The notes under the pieces are model-generated. The model was given only the letters and a program-made list of their open reading frames with translations. It did no database searches and had not been told where the DNA came from. The translations under genes and the position numbers were made by a program. This document shows, in pieces, positions 58,068-64,000 of a stretch of 64,000 nucleotides of DNA. Source of the stretch: Micromonospora costi (GTDB lineage: Bacteria > Actinomycetota > Actinomycetes > Mycobacteriales > Micromonosporaceae); NCBI RefSeq assembly GCF_003626655.1, contig NZ_RBAN01000002.1, positions 930,001-994,000 on the forward strand, read 5' to 3'. Positions within the stretch are counted from its first letter, which is position 1; every line of letters begins with the position of its first letter.

Positions 58068-58439
58068 TTAACCGGCGACGTAGTCGGCGTAGATCCAGCC
58101 CCTGTCGGTCTCGTACCAGAGCGACCCCTTGGAATTGCGGTACCGCGCCAAGATCACCACGTCGGTGCCGTAGGAGAGATGCGTGAAGACGTAGCAGCTC
58201 GCGTACGGTCCGACGTGCACCGCCGCGCTGGCGACGATGATGTAGGACAGGGTGCTCTCTTTTGCCGGTACGAAGACGTTGCAGTTGTCTGCGGCCACCG
58301 CCGCCCCGGCCTCGGCGGGCGCCGCCATGGCCGGGGTGGCAGTGGCCGGCGTCAACACCAGCCCAGCGAGCAGCACGACCATGAGCTTCTTGATTTTCTT
58401 GGCCAACTTCGGGCCCCCTACCTCGATTGATCGTGCCAT
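58068..58439 (-). CDS. secreted SH3-like protein (123 aa)
   Basis: ATG at 58439. Signal peptide with basic start, hydrophobic core (LMVVLLAGLVLTPATATPAM) and AMA cleavage site near residue 39. The mature 80 residues look like a bacterial SH3 domain: VHVGPYASCYVF, LSYGTDVVILARY, LWYETDRGWIYADYV. Two Cys may pair. SH3 domains bind wall peptides; a secreted one from a prophage may alter the surface. Flanked by a 45-bp direct repeat. Confidence 0.75.
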   Translation of the reverse strand: MARSIEVGGPKLAKKIKKLMVVLLAGLVLTPATATPAMAAPAEAGAAVAADNCNVFVPAKESTLSYIIVASAAVHVGPYASCYVFTHLSYGTDVVILARYRNSKGSLWYETDRGWIYADYVAG

Positions 58440-58588
58440 TGGGAGGCACGCACTCAGCAGAAACAGTGATCCGCCTCGATCGCCTTGCCTTGTCGCAACG
58501 TAATGAATTCGGGCGGGCGGCAGCAATCCTGGGGCTGGATGCTTGCGGTACTTGGCGCGATACCTGCGCTTGACTCGACGCCCCCGCG

Positions 58589-58633
58589 CCACCGATCGCC
58601 TCGTGCGGCTGGTGGGGCGGGGCGCTTTCGTCG
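58589..58633 (+). repeat. 45-bp direct repeat, copy 2
   Basis: Second copy of 58023-58067, 566 bases away. The left arm of the hairpin is only partly preserved here (GACGCCCCCGCGCCACC), so the terminator is weaker. Confidence 0.85.
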
Positions 58634-58669
58634 CTGGAGGCGGGGGCCACACGACGATGACACGGTCGG

Positions 58670-58675
58670 TACGGT
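58670..58675 (+). promoter_or_regulatory. -10 element for leaderless lipoprotein gene
   Basis: TACGGT ends 7 bases before ATG 58683. The same TACGNT-c/g-g-c arrangement precedes 62332 and 63165. Confidence 0.5.
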
Positions 58676-58682
58676 GCCGGGC

Positions 58683-59381
58683 ATGCTCCGCCCCCGCCTA
58701 CTTGCAGCCACCACCCTGCTCCTGGCTCTGCCTGGCTGCGCCAGCGATACCCCGCAACCGACGACGCCCACGAACGTCGCCTCGCCCCCGTACGCGTCCC
58801 CGCCCGGCGGTGCACCGGCCGGCAGCAGCCCGCCCGTGGACGTCTTCGTCACCGACTCCGCCCGGGACTTCTGGGATTGGGTCACGGTGGGCGGCGGGGT
58901 TCTGTTCGGGCTCGCGTCCGTGGTGGTCGGCATTCTCGCGGTGATCCTCGCCCGCAAGGCGAACATGGCGGCGGAGCGAGCCAACGCTGAGGCGAGCAAG
59001 GCACGGGCAGCGGTTGCTATCGAGCGGCGGCGCACGTTCGAGTTGGAGATTCTTCGTGATCTCCTAGAGGCGCTGGATCAACCAACTTGGCTGGGCGAGG
59101 TGATCGAATTCCGCCGGTCGTTTGAAGGCACGTTTGGTGCTCGTCTCAGCCTGTTGCCAGTTGACGAGTTGCCAGCGTGGCGGGCGGTCGTGGCGATCCG
59201 GAAGATGGAAGGACTTGTGGATCTCGTGGGCCGGACGGCCGAGGACGAAGAGGCATTGGAGCAGAACAGGACGCTTGGTGTTCGGTTTGCGCCGCCTAGT
59301 TTGCGCGGGCGGCTGAGGTCCCGGCTGCGGCTCGATGTTGAGGAGGCGGTGGAGCGCCGGATGGTGGAGCGGGACGACTAA
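58683..59381 (+). CDS. lipoprotein with membrane helix and coiled coil (232 aa)
   Basis: Lipobox LPGC with Cys19. A Pro/Thr linker, a membrane helix (about 65-90: VTVGGGVLFGLASVVVGILA), then a coiled coil (AAERANAEASKARAAVAIER) and a cytoplasmic helical domain. The order helix plus charged coil is also seen in the paralogous pair at 62332 and 63165. Leaderless start. Function unknown; likely lysogen-expressed. Confidence 0.65.
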   Translation: MLRPRLLAATTLLLALPGCASDTPQPTTPTNVASPPYASPPGGAPAGSSPPVDVFVTDSARDFWDWVTVGGGVLFGLASVVVGILAVILARKANMAAERANAEASKARAAVAIERRRTFELEILRDLLEALDQPTWLGEVIEFRRSFEGTFGARLSLLPVDELPAWRAVVAIRKMEGLVDLVGRTAEDEEALEQNRTLGVRFAPPSLRGRLRSRLRLDVEEAVERRMVERDD

Positions 59382-59399
59382 GCGTCGGGCCGCGGGTCG

Positions 59400-59675
59400 C
59401 TACCGGCGGCGGGCGGCCAGCTCGCGACGGAACGCCTCCACCCTCGGCCTCGACCAGTCCCGCAGCTCGCAGCCGGCCGGCCCGCACTGGTGGCAGGCTC
59501 GGCCGTTGCGGTGCAGCTCCTCGATCACGCTCGCCAACGCCACGTCCCCGGCCGGTGGGTGCGGGTCCGTGCACGCGCACGCGACCTGCTGGCCGGCGAC
59601 GAGAACGAAGCCGGGGCAGTCGTGACCGAGGTCCAGGGCCCGACCGAGCTGGCATTCAGCGCACCACACGATCAC
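59400..59675 (-). CDS. Cys-rich small protein (91 aa)
   Basis: GTG in a GTGA overlap with the gene before. CAEC, CPGF, CACTD and CHQCGPAGC would bind two zinc ions. Ends in an Arg-rich helix. Last gene of a four-gene coupled minus operon. Confidence 0.65.
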   Translation of the reverse strand: MIVWCAECQLGRALDLGHDCPGFVLVAGQQVACACTDPHPPAGDVALASVIEELHRNGRACHQCGPAGCELRDWSRPRVEAFRRELAARRR

Positions 59676-59869
59676 GCGCCCCCGTCCAGGGACGGCGGGA
59701 TGTACGGGGGTTCGCCGACGATCTGAAGGTAGTAGGCGGCGTTGCCTCGGGCTCGGCACACCATGACTCCGCAGATCGGGCAACGGTCGGGGTTGGGCCA
59801 GTGGTCCGTGATGATGACCTTGGCGGAGAGGATCATCCGGGAGCGGACGAGAGACGGGGCGCTGGTCAT
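59672..59869 (-). CDS. small zinc-ribbon-like protein (65 aa)
   Basis: ATG in an ATGA overlap. CPICGVMVC in the middle and a PPYIPPSLDGG tail. Function unknown. Confidence 0.6.
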   Translation of the reverse strand: MTSAPSLVRSRMILSAKVIITDHWPNPDRCPICGVMVCRARGNAAYYLQIVGEPPYIPPSLDGGA

Positions 59870-60210
59870 CCGCCCACCGCCCGGGGACGCGCCGGCCGCC
59901 GCCGGTGAGGCTCCGCAGGCAGCGCCTTCCGCGTGGTGACCGGCCCCGCCGGAGGGAGCCGCGTCACGGGGGCCGGCCTCGACCAGCTCACGAGCCGGTC
60001 GTACGGGGCCTCCGGGCTGACCGTCAGCAGGTCCATCGCCGCGTCGAAGTAGTAGGTGGCCAGCTGCACCGCCAGGCCCGCCACGTCCCGCTCGTGCTCG
60101 CGAAGCAGGGTGGCCTTCGCCTGCGGGCACGGCCAGTCGTGCTCGCACCGCCGGCACTTCCAGCTCGGCCGGCGCGGCGCGTGCACGGGCGCGCTGGCCG
60201 CCGCGGTCAC
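59866..60210 (-). CDS. small actinobacterial-type Cys protein (114 aa)
   Basis: GTG at 60210 overlaps the upstream stop. WKCRRCEHDWPCPQAKATLL is the signature of a widespread small actinobacterial family with a W.C..C...WPC..A..LL core, often mis-named flavin reductase. A helical segment (LAVQLATYYFDAAMDLL) follows, then a basic tail. No function can be claimed. Confidence 0.7.
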   Translation of the reverse strand: MTAAASAPVHAPRRPSWKCRRCEHDWPCPQAKATLLREHERDVAGLAVQLATYYFDAAMDLLTVSPEAPYDRLVSWSRPAPVTRLPPAGPVTTRKALPAEPHRRRPARPRAVGG

Positions 60211-60419
60211 TCCCGCCTCCCGGTGTCGCGACCGATCTGCCCCGGGGGGACAACCGGGGACACGGTGGGGATCGTGGAGCGACCGTCCCAGCCGGGCTCG
60301 ACCGGCGGCTCCTCGTCCTCGCCTCGGGCCGGCAGAGCGCCGGAGCGGTACGGGTAGACGGTGGCGGGGCCGGTCGCGTCGAGCGGGGCGTCGGTGCGCC
60401 GCCGCTTGCAGGGCCACAT
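60207..60419 (-). CDS. small hypothetical protein (70 aa)
   Basis: ATG with AGGAGGGAGC upstream on the minus strand: the head of the coupled operon. Pro/Gly-rich, probably disordered. No motif. Confidence 0.55.
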   Translation of the reverse strand: MWPCKRRRTDAPLDATGPATVYPYRSGALPARGEDEEPPVEPGWDGRSTIPTVSPVVPPGQIGRDTGRRE

Positions 60420-60669
60420 CAGCCGGTGCTCCCTCCTCGTCCGGAGGGCGGGAGAGGCCACCCAGGTACCGCCCGCTCCCGCCCCGCTCGGGGGACCGGG
60501 GCGACGGCGGTGCTCGCACACACCGTTGGGTGCGGGCCTTGACACCGCCGCCGCCCCAACCGTCCGGTCTCGCACGGGGGAACAGGACCGGACGATCTGC
60601 GACAGACGGTAAGCGCGCGACTACTGCCCCACCGGCACGCGGCGGGGGACTACCCCACGGCGGGGTACC

Positions 60670-61875
60670 TCAGACGACGCCGACCCGCTCCGCGAGCACC
60701 CGCAGGTCACCCCGCGTCGTCGGCGTCTCCCGGGCCAGCAGTTCCCGCACGGTCCCGCGCATCAGCAGGTTCAGGCGGGACTCCTCCGGCGACTCCCGGT
60801 CAGCGCGCAGCAGCATCGTGATCGAGGCGAGGTCTTCCCGCTTCGCCGCGTACGCCCGCGCCAGGTGGGTGAGGTGCGAGTGGCGGCGCTCGATGCTCGG
60901 TGACCGTTCGATGTCGACCCGCTCCCCGATCCGGATCGCCTCACCCGGCCGGGACAGTTCGAGGACGGCGGCGGCCCGGTGGATCGCCACGTTCGTCGGC
61001 CCGAAGAAGATGAAATGGTGCTCGGTCTCGCCGGTGCGGCGGGCCAGCTCGTCGGCCTCGTCGAGCACCTGGTGGGTGCGCCGCTCGTCGCGCAGCCGCG
61101 CGTACTGGATCGACAGCAGCAGCCGCAGCCCGCCCAGCACCGACAGCCGGACCGGGTCGTCGTCGTTGTCGCGTTCGAGGTCGGCGATCGCCTGCCGGCA
61201 CATCTCCACCGACTCCTCGGTGTGCCCCCGGTTCGATAGCACCTGGCCCATGTTCCAGGCGGCCGACGCCCGGTAGGCGGGGTCGTCGGCCTCGTAGGAG
61301 GCGTTCAGCGCCCGGTCGGCGGCGATGACGGCGATGTCGTTCGCGCCGACCCGCTTGGCGTACGCGCGCACGAGCAGGTACAGGTCGGCGGTGACCCGCT
61401 GCGCCTCCCGCCGCTGGTTGCCGTCGAGGTTGGCGACGACGGCCCGCGCCGAGTGGATGAGGTCGGGCAGCACCGGCGCCGTGTATGTGTACCGCTGCCG
61501 GGACTGGTACCAGGTTGTCCAGGCCAGACGCACGGCGGCCCGCAGCTCGTCAAGGGGCGGCGGCTGCTCGACGACCGGGGCGTAGGAGTGGATGGCGGCC
61601 CGCAGCGGCTTCACAGACTCGTGTTCGGCGGGGTCGTCGGGCATGGTGCCGAGCGGCTGACCGGTGAGCTGGTACAGGTCACGGACACCGAGGATCCTCG
61701 CGATCTCGAACCAGTCGGCCAGGCTGTTGACCGACCGTTCGCCGCTCTCCCACTTCCGCCACGCACCGACGGACTTGCCCATGAGTTGGGCGCACACTTC
61801 CTGGGTGAGGCCGCGGCGACGGCGGTAGAGCTTGATCCGCTCGCCTGGCGGCATCGGGTCCATGGTCTGGTCCAC
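60670..61875 (-). CDS. XRE-type regulator with TPR-like domain (401 aa)
   Basis: GTG 61875 chosen because GGGAGGTG lies 6 bases upstream; ATG 61911 and 61863 are in frame. HTH: RRGLTQEVCAQLMGKSVGAW and RKWESGERS at about 17-45. The remaining 330 residues are helical repeats (ADRALNASYEADDPAYRASA) of the TPR type found in Streptomyces-style regulators. Such proteins often bind a peptide or small ligand. It may control the cargo genes of the right arm, or lysogeny; that is inference. Confidence 0.85.
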   Translation of the reverse strand: MDQTMDPMPPGERIKLYRRRRGLTQEVCAQLMGKSVGAWRKWESGERSVNSLADWFEIARILGVRDLYQLTGQPLGTMPDDPAEHESVKPLRAAIHSYAPVVEQPPPLDELRAAVRLAWTTWYQSRQRYTYTAPVLPDLIHSARAVVANLDGNQRREAQRVTADLYLLVRAYAKRVGANDIAVIAADRALNASYEADDPAYRASAAWNMGQVLSNRGHTEESVEMCRQAIADLERDNDDDPVRLSVLGGLRLLLSIQYARLRDERRTHQVLDEADELARRTGETEHHFIFFGPTNVAIHRAAAVLELSRPGEAIRIGERVDIERSPSIERRHSHLTHLARAYAAKREDLASITMLLRADRESPEESRLNLLMRGTVRELLARETPTTRGDLRVLAERVGVV

Positions 61876-61963
61876 GGTGGGCACCTCCCGCACGAGGTTG
61901 TCTGCCACCATCGACGGTACTCGCCATCGTGGATGAAGGTAGGATCGGATCGAACAACCCCAC

Positions 61964-61995
61964 GGGGGAGGCCAGCCCGCACGCCGGCCTCCCCC
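61964..61995 (+). terminator. hairpin upstream of 62053
   Basis: GGGGGAGGCC (61964-61973) / GGCCTCCCCC (61986-61995), 12-nt loop. Lies between the divergent regulator and the small gene at 62053; may insulate them. Confidence 0.5.
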
Positions 61996-62052
61996 GGTTC
62001 CGTTTCCGGCGAATCGTGCCTGGCCAGGCGGCCGGCGGCTGATGATCGTGGG

Positions 62053-62286
62053 ATGTGGCAGCGGGCCGACGTGCCAGCCGTCGGCGGTCCGGTCGACGGC
62101 CGCAACCTGCTCGTGCCCACGAACGACGAGGGGCTGCCACCCGAGACGATCGACCAGTCGTGGCTGTGGATCGAGTACGGCGGCGAGCTGCTGGACGCCG
62201 ATGTCGACGGGCAGTACGAGTTGGAGAGCCAAGCCGGCGCCGGCCCGCCGTGGGTGTACGTGTGGGTGCCGAATCGGCGGCCCTGA
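62053..62286 (+). CDS. small acidic hypothetical protein (77 aa)
   Basis: ATG 6 bases after GATGAT, compatible with a leaderless mRNA. Contains GGPVDGRNLLVP and ELLDADVDGQYELES; likely a small beta fold. This type of short acidic protein is common in Micromonospora-like genomes; no function known. Confidence 0.6.
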   Translation: MWQRADVPAVGGPVDGRNLLVPTNDEGLPPETIDQSWLWIEYGGELLDADVDGQYELESQAGAGPPWVYVWVPNRRP

Positions 62287-62318
62287 GCAGGAGGTCGGCC
62301 GTTGTGGCGGCGAGTCCG

Positions 62319-62324
62319 TACGAT
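62319..62324 (+). promoter_or_regulatory. -10 element of paralogue 1
   Basis: TACGAT in the context CCGTACGATCGGCGC, 7 bases before GTG 62332. Nearly the same sequence precedes 63165. Confidence 0.55.
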
Positions 62325-62331
62325 CGGCGCT

Positions 62332-62970
62332 GTGCTGCCGCCCAGCGTCTCGCTGACCCTGTTCCTGTTCTGGGCCGAACTCGGGGACGTGGCGACGTGG
62401 ATCGGAGCGCTTGCGAACGCCGCCACGCTCGGCCTCGCCCTCGCCGCCGGCATAGTCAGCTACAACATCTACAAGATTGAGTCTGGCCGCGATCGGCGGG
62501 CCGAGGACGAACGACGGGAACGCGCGTTCGACGCGAGACGCGACCAAGCGTCGCTCGTGTCCGCCTGGTTCGACAAGAGGGCGGTCTCGTCCGTCGTGAT
62601 CGCATCCTCCGACGGGGTGAAGCGCATCCCGAACAACACAGCCGGAGCGCGCATCCTGAACGCTTCCAACTTGCCGATCTACGATGTGCGCGTCAGCTTC
62701 CGACTTTTCCCAGCCATGCTCCGGCTCGGAGACCCGATCCGAGCGGTGCCGCCGCACAAGGGGGAGGTTGTCTCACGGCTGCCGGATGAGATGTGGCAGT
62801 TACTCCCGGAGGGCGACGTGGAACTCCTGGTCGACGTCGCCTTGGAGTTCCGCGACGCGGCTGGGCGCTGCTGGAAGCGTGATTTCGACGGGTTCCTGAG
62901 TGAGGCGCCGACTCTGATCTCCGAACTATTCGCCATCTTGGATCGGTCGACGCCGGTCGAGCGCGGCTGA
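62332..62970 (+). CDS. membrane-anchored coiled-coil protein, paralogue 1 (212 aa)
   Basis: One N-terminal helix (TWIGALANAATLGLALAAGI), the charged coil YKIESGRDRRAEDERRERA, then a beta-rich cytoplasmic domain that starts LNASNLPIYDVRVSF and ends with LEFRDAAGRCWKRD. Helix, coil and the start of the domain are close to the gene at 63165. Domain type unknown to me; it looks like a sensor or an effector held at the membrane. GTG start fits the promoter. Confidence 0.7.
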   Translation: MLPPSVSLTLFLFWAELGDVATWIGALANAATLGLALAAGIVSYNIYKIESGRDRRAEDERRERAFDARRDQASLVSAWFDKRAVSSVVIASSDGVKRIPNNTAGARILNASNLPIYDVRVSFRLFPAMLRLGDPIRAVPPHKGEVVSRLPDEMWQLLPEGDVELLVDVALEFRDAAGRCWKRDFDGFLSEAPTLISELFAILDRSTPVERG

Positions 62971-63054
62971 CCGCTCGGCGGCCTCCCACAGGCCGAGCTG
63001 CCGCCACAGCCACCGCTTGCACGGCCCCCGGTGGCGGGTGATCACCCAGGTCAT
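62926..63054 (-). CDS. possible 42-aa basic peptide
   Basis: Minus-strand ATG 63054 gives MTWVITRHRGPCKRWLWRQL and an acidic end, with good codon bias. It overlaps the end of the 62332 gene by 45 bases. Small Trp/Arg-rich peptides like this occur in actinophages, but the call rests on composition. Confidence 0.35.
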   Translation of the reverse strand: MTWVITRHRGPCKRWLWRQLGLWEAAERSAALDRRRPIQDGE

Positions 63055-63152
63055 GCCCGGTGTTAGCGGGTAGGCCACGCTCCGCAGGCTACGCAGTTCC
63101 GCCCCGTGGCGCTGCTGCCGCGAACGCGACAGTGAAGGTTGTGGCGGCTCCG

Positions 63153-63158
63153 TACGCT
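63153..63158 (+). promoter_or_regulatory. -10 element of paralogue 2
   Basis: TACGCT in CCGTACGCTCGGCGC, 6 bases before GTG 63165; near-copy of 62319. Confidence 0.55.
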
Positions 63159-63164
63159 CGGCGC

Positions 63165-63761
63165 GTGCTGCCGCAATACGCCCTGCTGCCCGCGTGGCTG
63201 TCCGACGTCGAGTTGGGAGACGTGGCGACGTGGGTCGGCGCGCTTGCCAACGTCGCCACTCTTGCTCTTGCGACTGTCGCTGCCGTGGTCGGGTTCCGCG
63301 TCTACAAGATTGAGTCTGGCCGTGATCGACGGGCCGAGGACGAGCGACGAGAACGCGCGCTCGATGCTAGACGCAGCCAGGCCCAGCTCGTTTCTATCTG
63401 GTACAACGGACCGCGGCACGCGCCAGGGGTCGCGTACGTCCTCAACGCCTCCAATTTGCCCGCATACGAACTGTTTCTCCACTTCACCGTAGAGCCGCCC
63501 GTGGAATTTCTGGGAGTGTTTGAGGACGCTACCGAGGATTGGCCCTGGAACTACCTCTTCGGTTTCGAGGACATCAAAGTGCTGCCACCTCACATCGGCC
63601 CTCAGGCGGTCCCGCTGACGGAGTCCCTTGTAGCGGCGATCCAGGCTTGCGATCTCCCTTTCGAAGGCATCTACGAAGGCATCCGGGTCACAATGGCATT
63701 CCGTGACGCGGCAGGGCGGATGTGGCGGCGCGAGGAGAACGGCGTGCTAACCCAGTTGTGA
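63165..63761 (+). CDS. membrane-anchored coiled-coil protein, paralogue 2 (198 aa)
   Basis: LGDVATWVGALANVATLAL helix and YKIESGRDRRAEDERRERA coil are almost identical to the gene at 62332; the cytoplasmic domain begins with LNASNLPAYELFLHF and ends MAFRDAAGRMWRREEN. Between those landmarks the two differ strongly, as if the sensor part had been diversified. Leaderless GTG. Confidence 0.7.
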   Translation: MLPQYALLPAWLSDVELGDVATWVGALANVATLALATVAAVVGFRVYKIESGRDRRAEDERRERALDARRSQAQLVSIWYNGPRHAPGVAYVLNASNLPAYELFLHFTVEPPVEFLGVFEDATEDWPWNYLFGFEDIKVLPPHIGPQAVPLTESLVAAIQACDLPFEGIYEGIRVTMAFRDAAGRMWRREENGVLTQL

Positions 63762-63788
63762 ATGCCGGGAAGAAGCGAGACCGGGCAG

Positions 63789-63995
63789 CTACCGGCGTCG
63801 CCGCCACCGCAGCCAGACCGTGACAGCGGTCGCCACCAGCACAGAGATCACCGCCGTCTGCCGCCACGACCCGCCGGCCTCGACCCCGCCGACCGCCGTC
63901 AACGCGACCAGGGCGAACCACAGCCCCAACCAGCCGGTGGCGCGGAGGCGGGTGCGGACGACGTGCCGGGGCAGGTGCCTGCGTCGGCGAGCCAC
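63789..63995 (-). CDS. small membrane protein, maybe cut by the window edge (68 aa)
   Basis: GTG at 63995; only 5 bases of the window remain, so the true start may lie outside. Basic N-terminus, two helices (GWLGLWFALVALTAVGGV; TAVISVLVATAVTVWL) and an Arg cap. Unknown role. Confidence 0.55.
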   Translation of the reverse strand: MARRRRHLPRHVVRTRLRATGWLGLWFALVALTAVGGVEAGGSWRQTAVISVLVATAVTVWLRWRRRR

Positions 63996-64000
63996 CGACC

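Noticed and set aside
60539..60544. TTGACA in the gap upstream of the coupled minus operon
   Set aside because: No -10 at 16-19 bases and no plus-strand gene follows; the hexamer is probably by chance.
60670..62757. Extension of the XRE regulator to 695 codons
   Set aside because: The N-terminal 294 codons lack coding bias and lie opposite the genes at 62053 and 62332; the Shine-Dalgarno at GTG 61875 marks the start.
1..64000. CRISPR arrays, tRNA or rRNA genes, integrase
   Set aside because: No regularly spaced repeats, no cloverleaf-like sequence with conserved TTCGANTC arm, and no tyrosine or serine recombinase motif were seen.

Overview
The window is very GC-rich (apart from one AT-richer island) and reads as most of a temperate tailed bacteriophage (siphovirus-type) or prophage of a high-GC actinobacterium. 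Frequent GTG starts, GTGA/ATGA stop-start overlaps, a WhiB-type regulator and many small Cys-pair proteins fit actinophages. A Micromonosporaceae host is my inference from composition only. No integrase, tRNA gene, CRISPR array or complete insertion sequence was seen, so an attachment site may lie outside the window.

Layout. (1) 340-3375: a chain of small, translationally coupled genes with an Xre-type repressor-like protein. (2) 3381-17857: the early DNA-metabolism region, opened by an operator/promoter at 3381-3436 whose core recurs with identical spacing at 14162-14205. It encodes a Sak4/RecA-like ATPase, HNH and VRR-NUC nucleases, an intein-split DUF5131 protein, WhiB, SSB, a short sliding-clamp-like protein, a secreted/membrane pair, a small antitoxin-like gene on the minus strand, an HTH-HNH protein, a replisome-organizer-like protein, a DnaC-like loader and a DnaB helicase. 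(3) 17858-25308: accessory region with minus-strand membrane genes, a metalloprotease-like gene, a truncated DUF1360 gene, an AT-richer membrane/pentapeptide-type gene, an IS110-like transposase tail, an HTH gene with its own operator/promoter, and a lipoprotein. (4) 25373-36823: packaging and head genes: TerS, TerL, a 1,364-aa portal-MuF-ParB-like-zeta kinase fusion, a maturation protease/scaffold carrying a 2H phosphoesterase, decoration protein and major capsid protein. (5) 36907-41638: three neighbouring genes sharing a receptor-binding-type domain. (6) 41660-55192: neck, tail tube, frameshifted tail chaperones, tape measure and tail tip genes, interrupted by a minus-strand PadR/membrane cassette. 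(7) 55259-57968: lysis genes. (8) 58011-63995: right arm with cargo genes, a coupled minus-strand Cys-rich operon, an XRE/TPR regulator and a paralogous membrane-anchor gene pair.

How it works together. Lytic operons run on the plus strand with Shine-Dalgarno sites. Most candidate lysogeny or cargo genes instead have a -10 hexamer 6-10 nt before the start codon, suggesting leaderless mRNAs expressed from the prophage. The most unusual units are the portal protein carrying toxin-like effector domains and the head protease carrying an HxT/HxT phosphoesterase. Both could place effector enzymes inside the virion.
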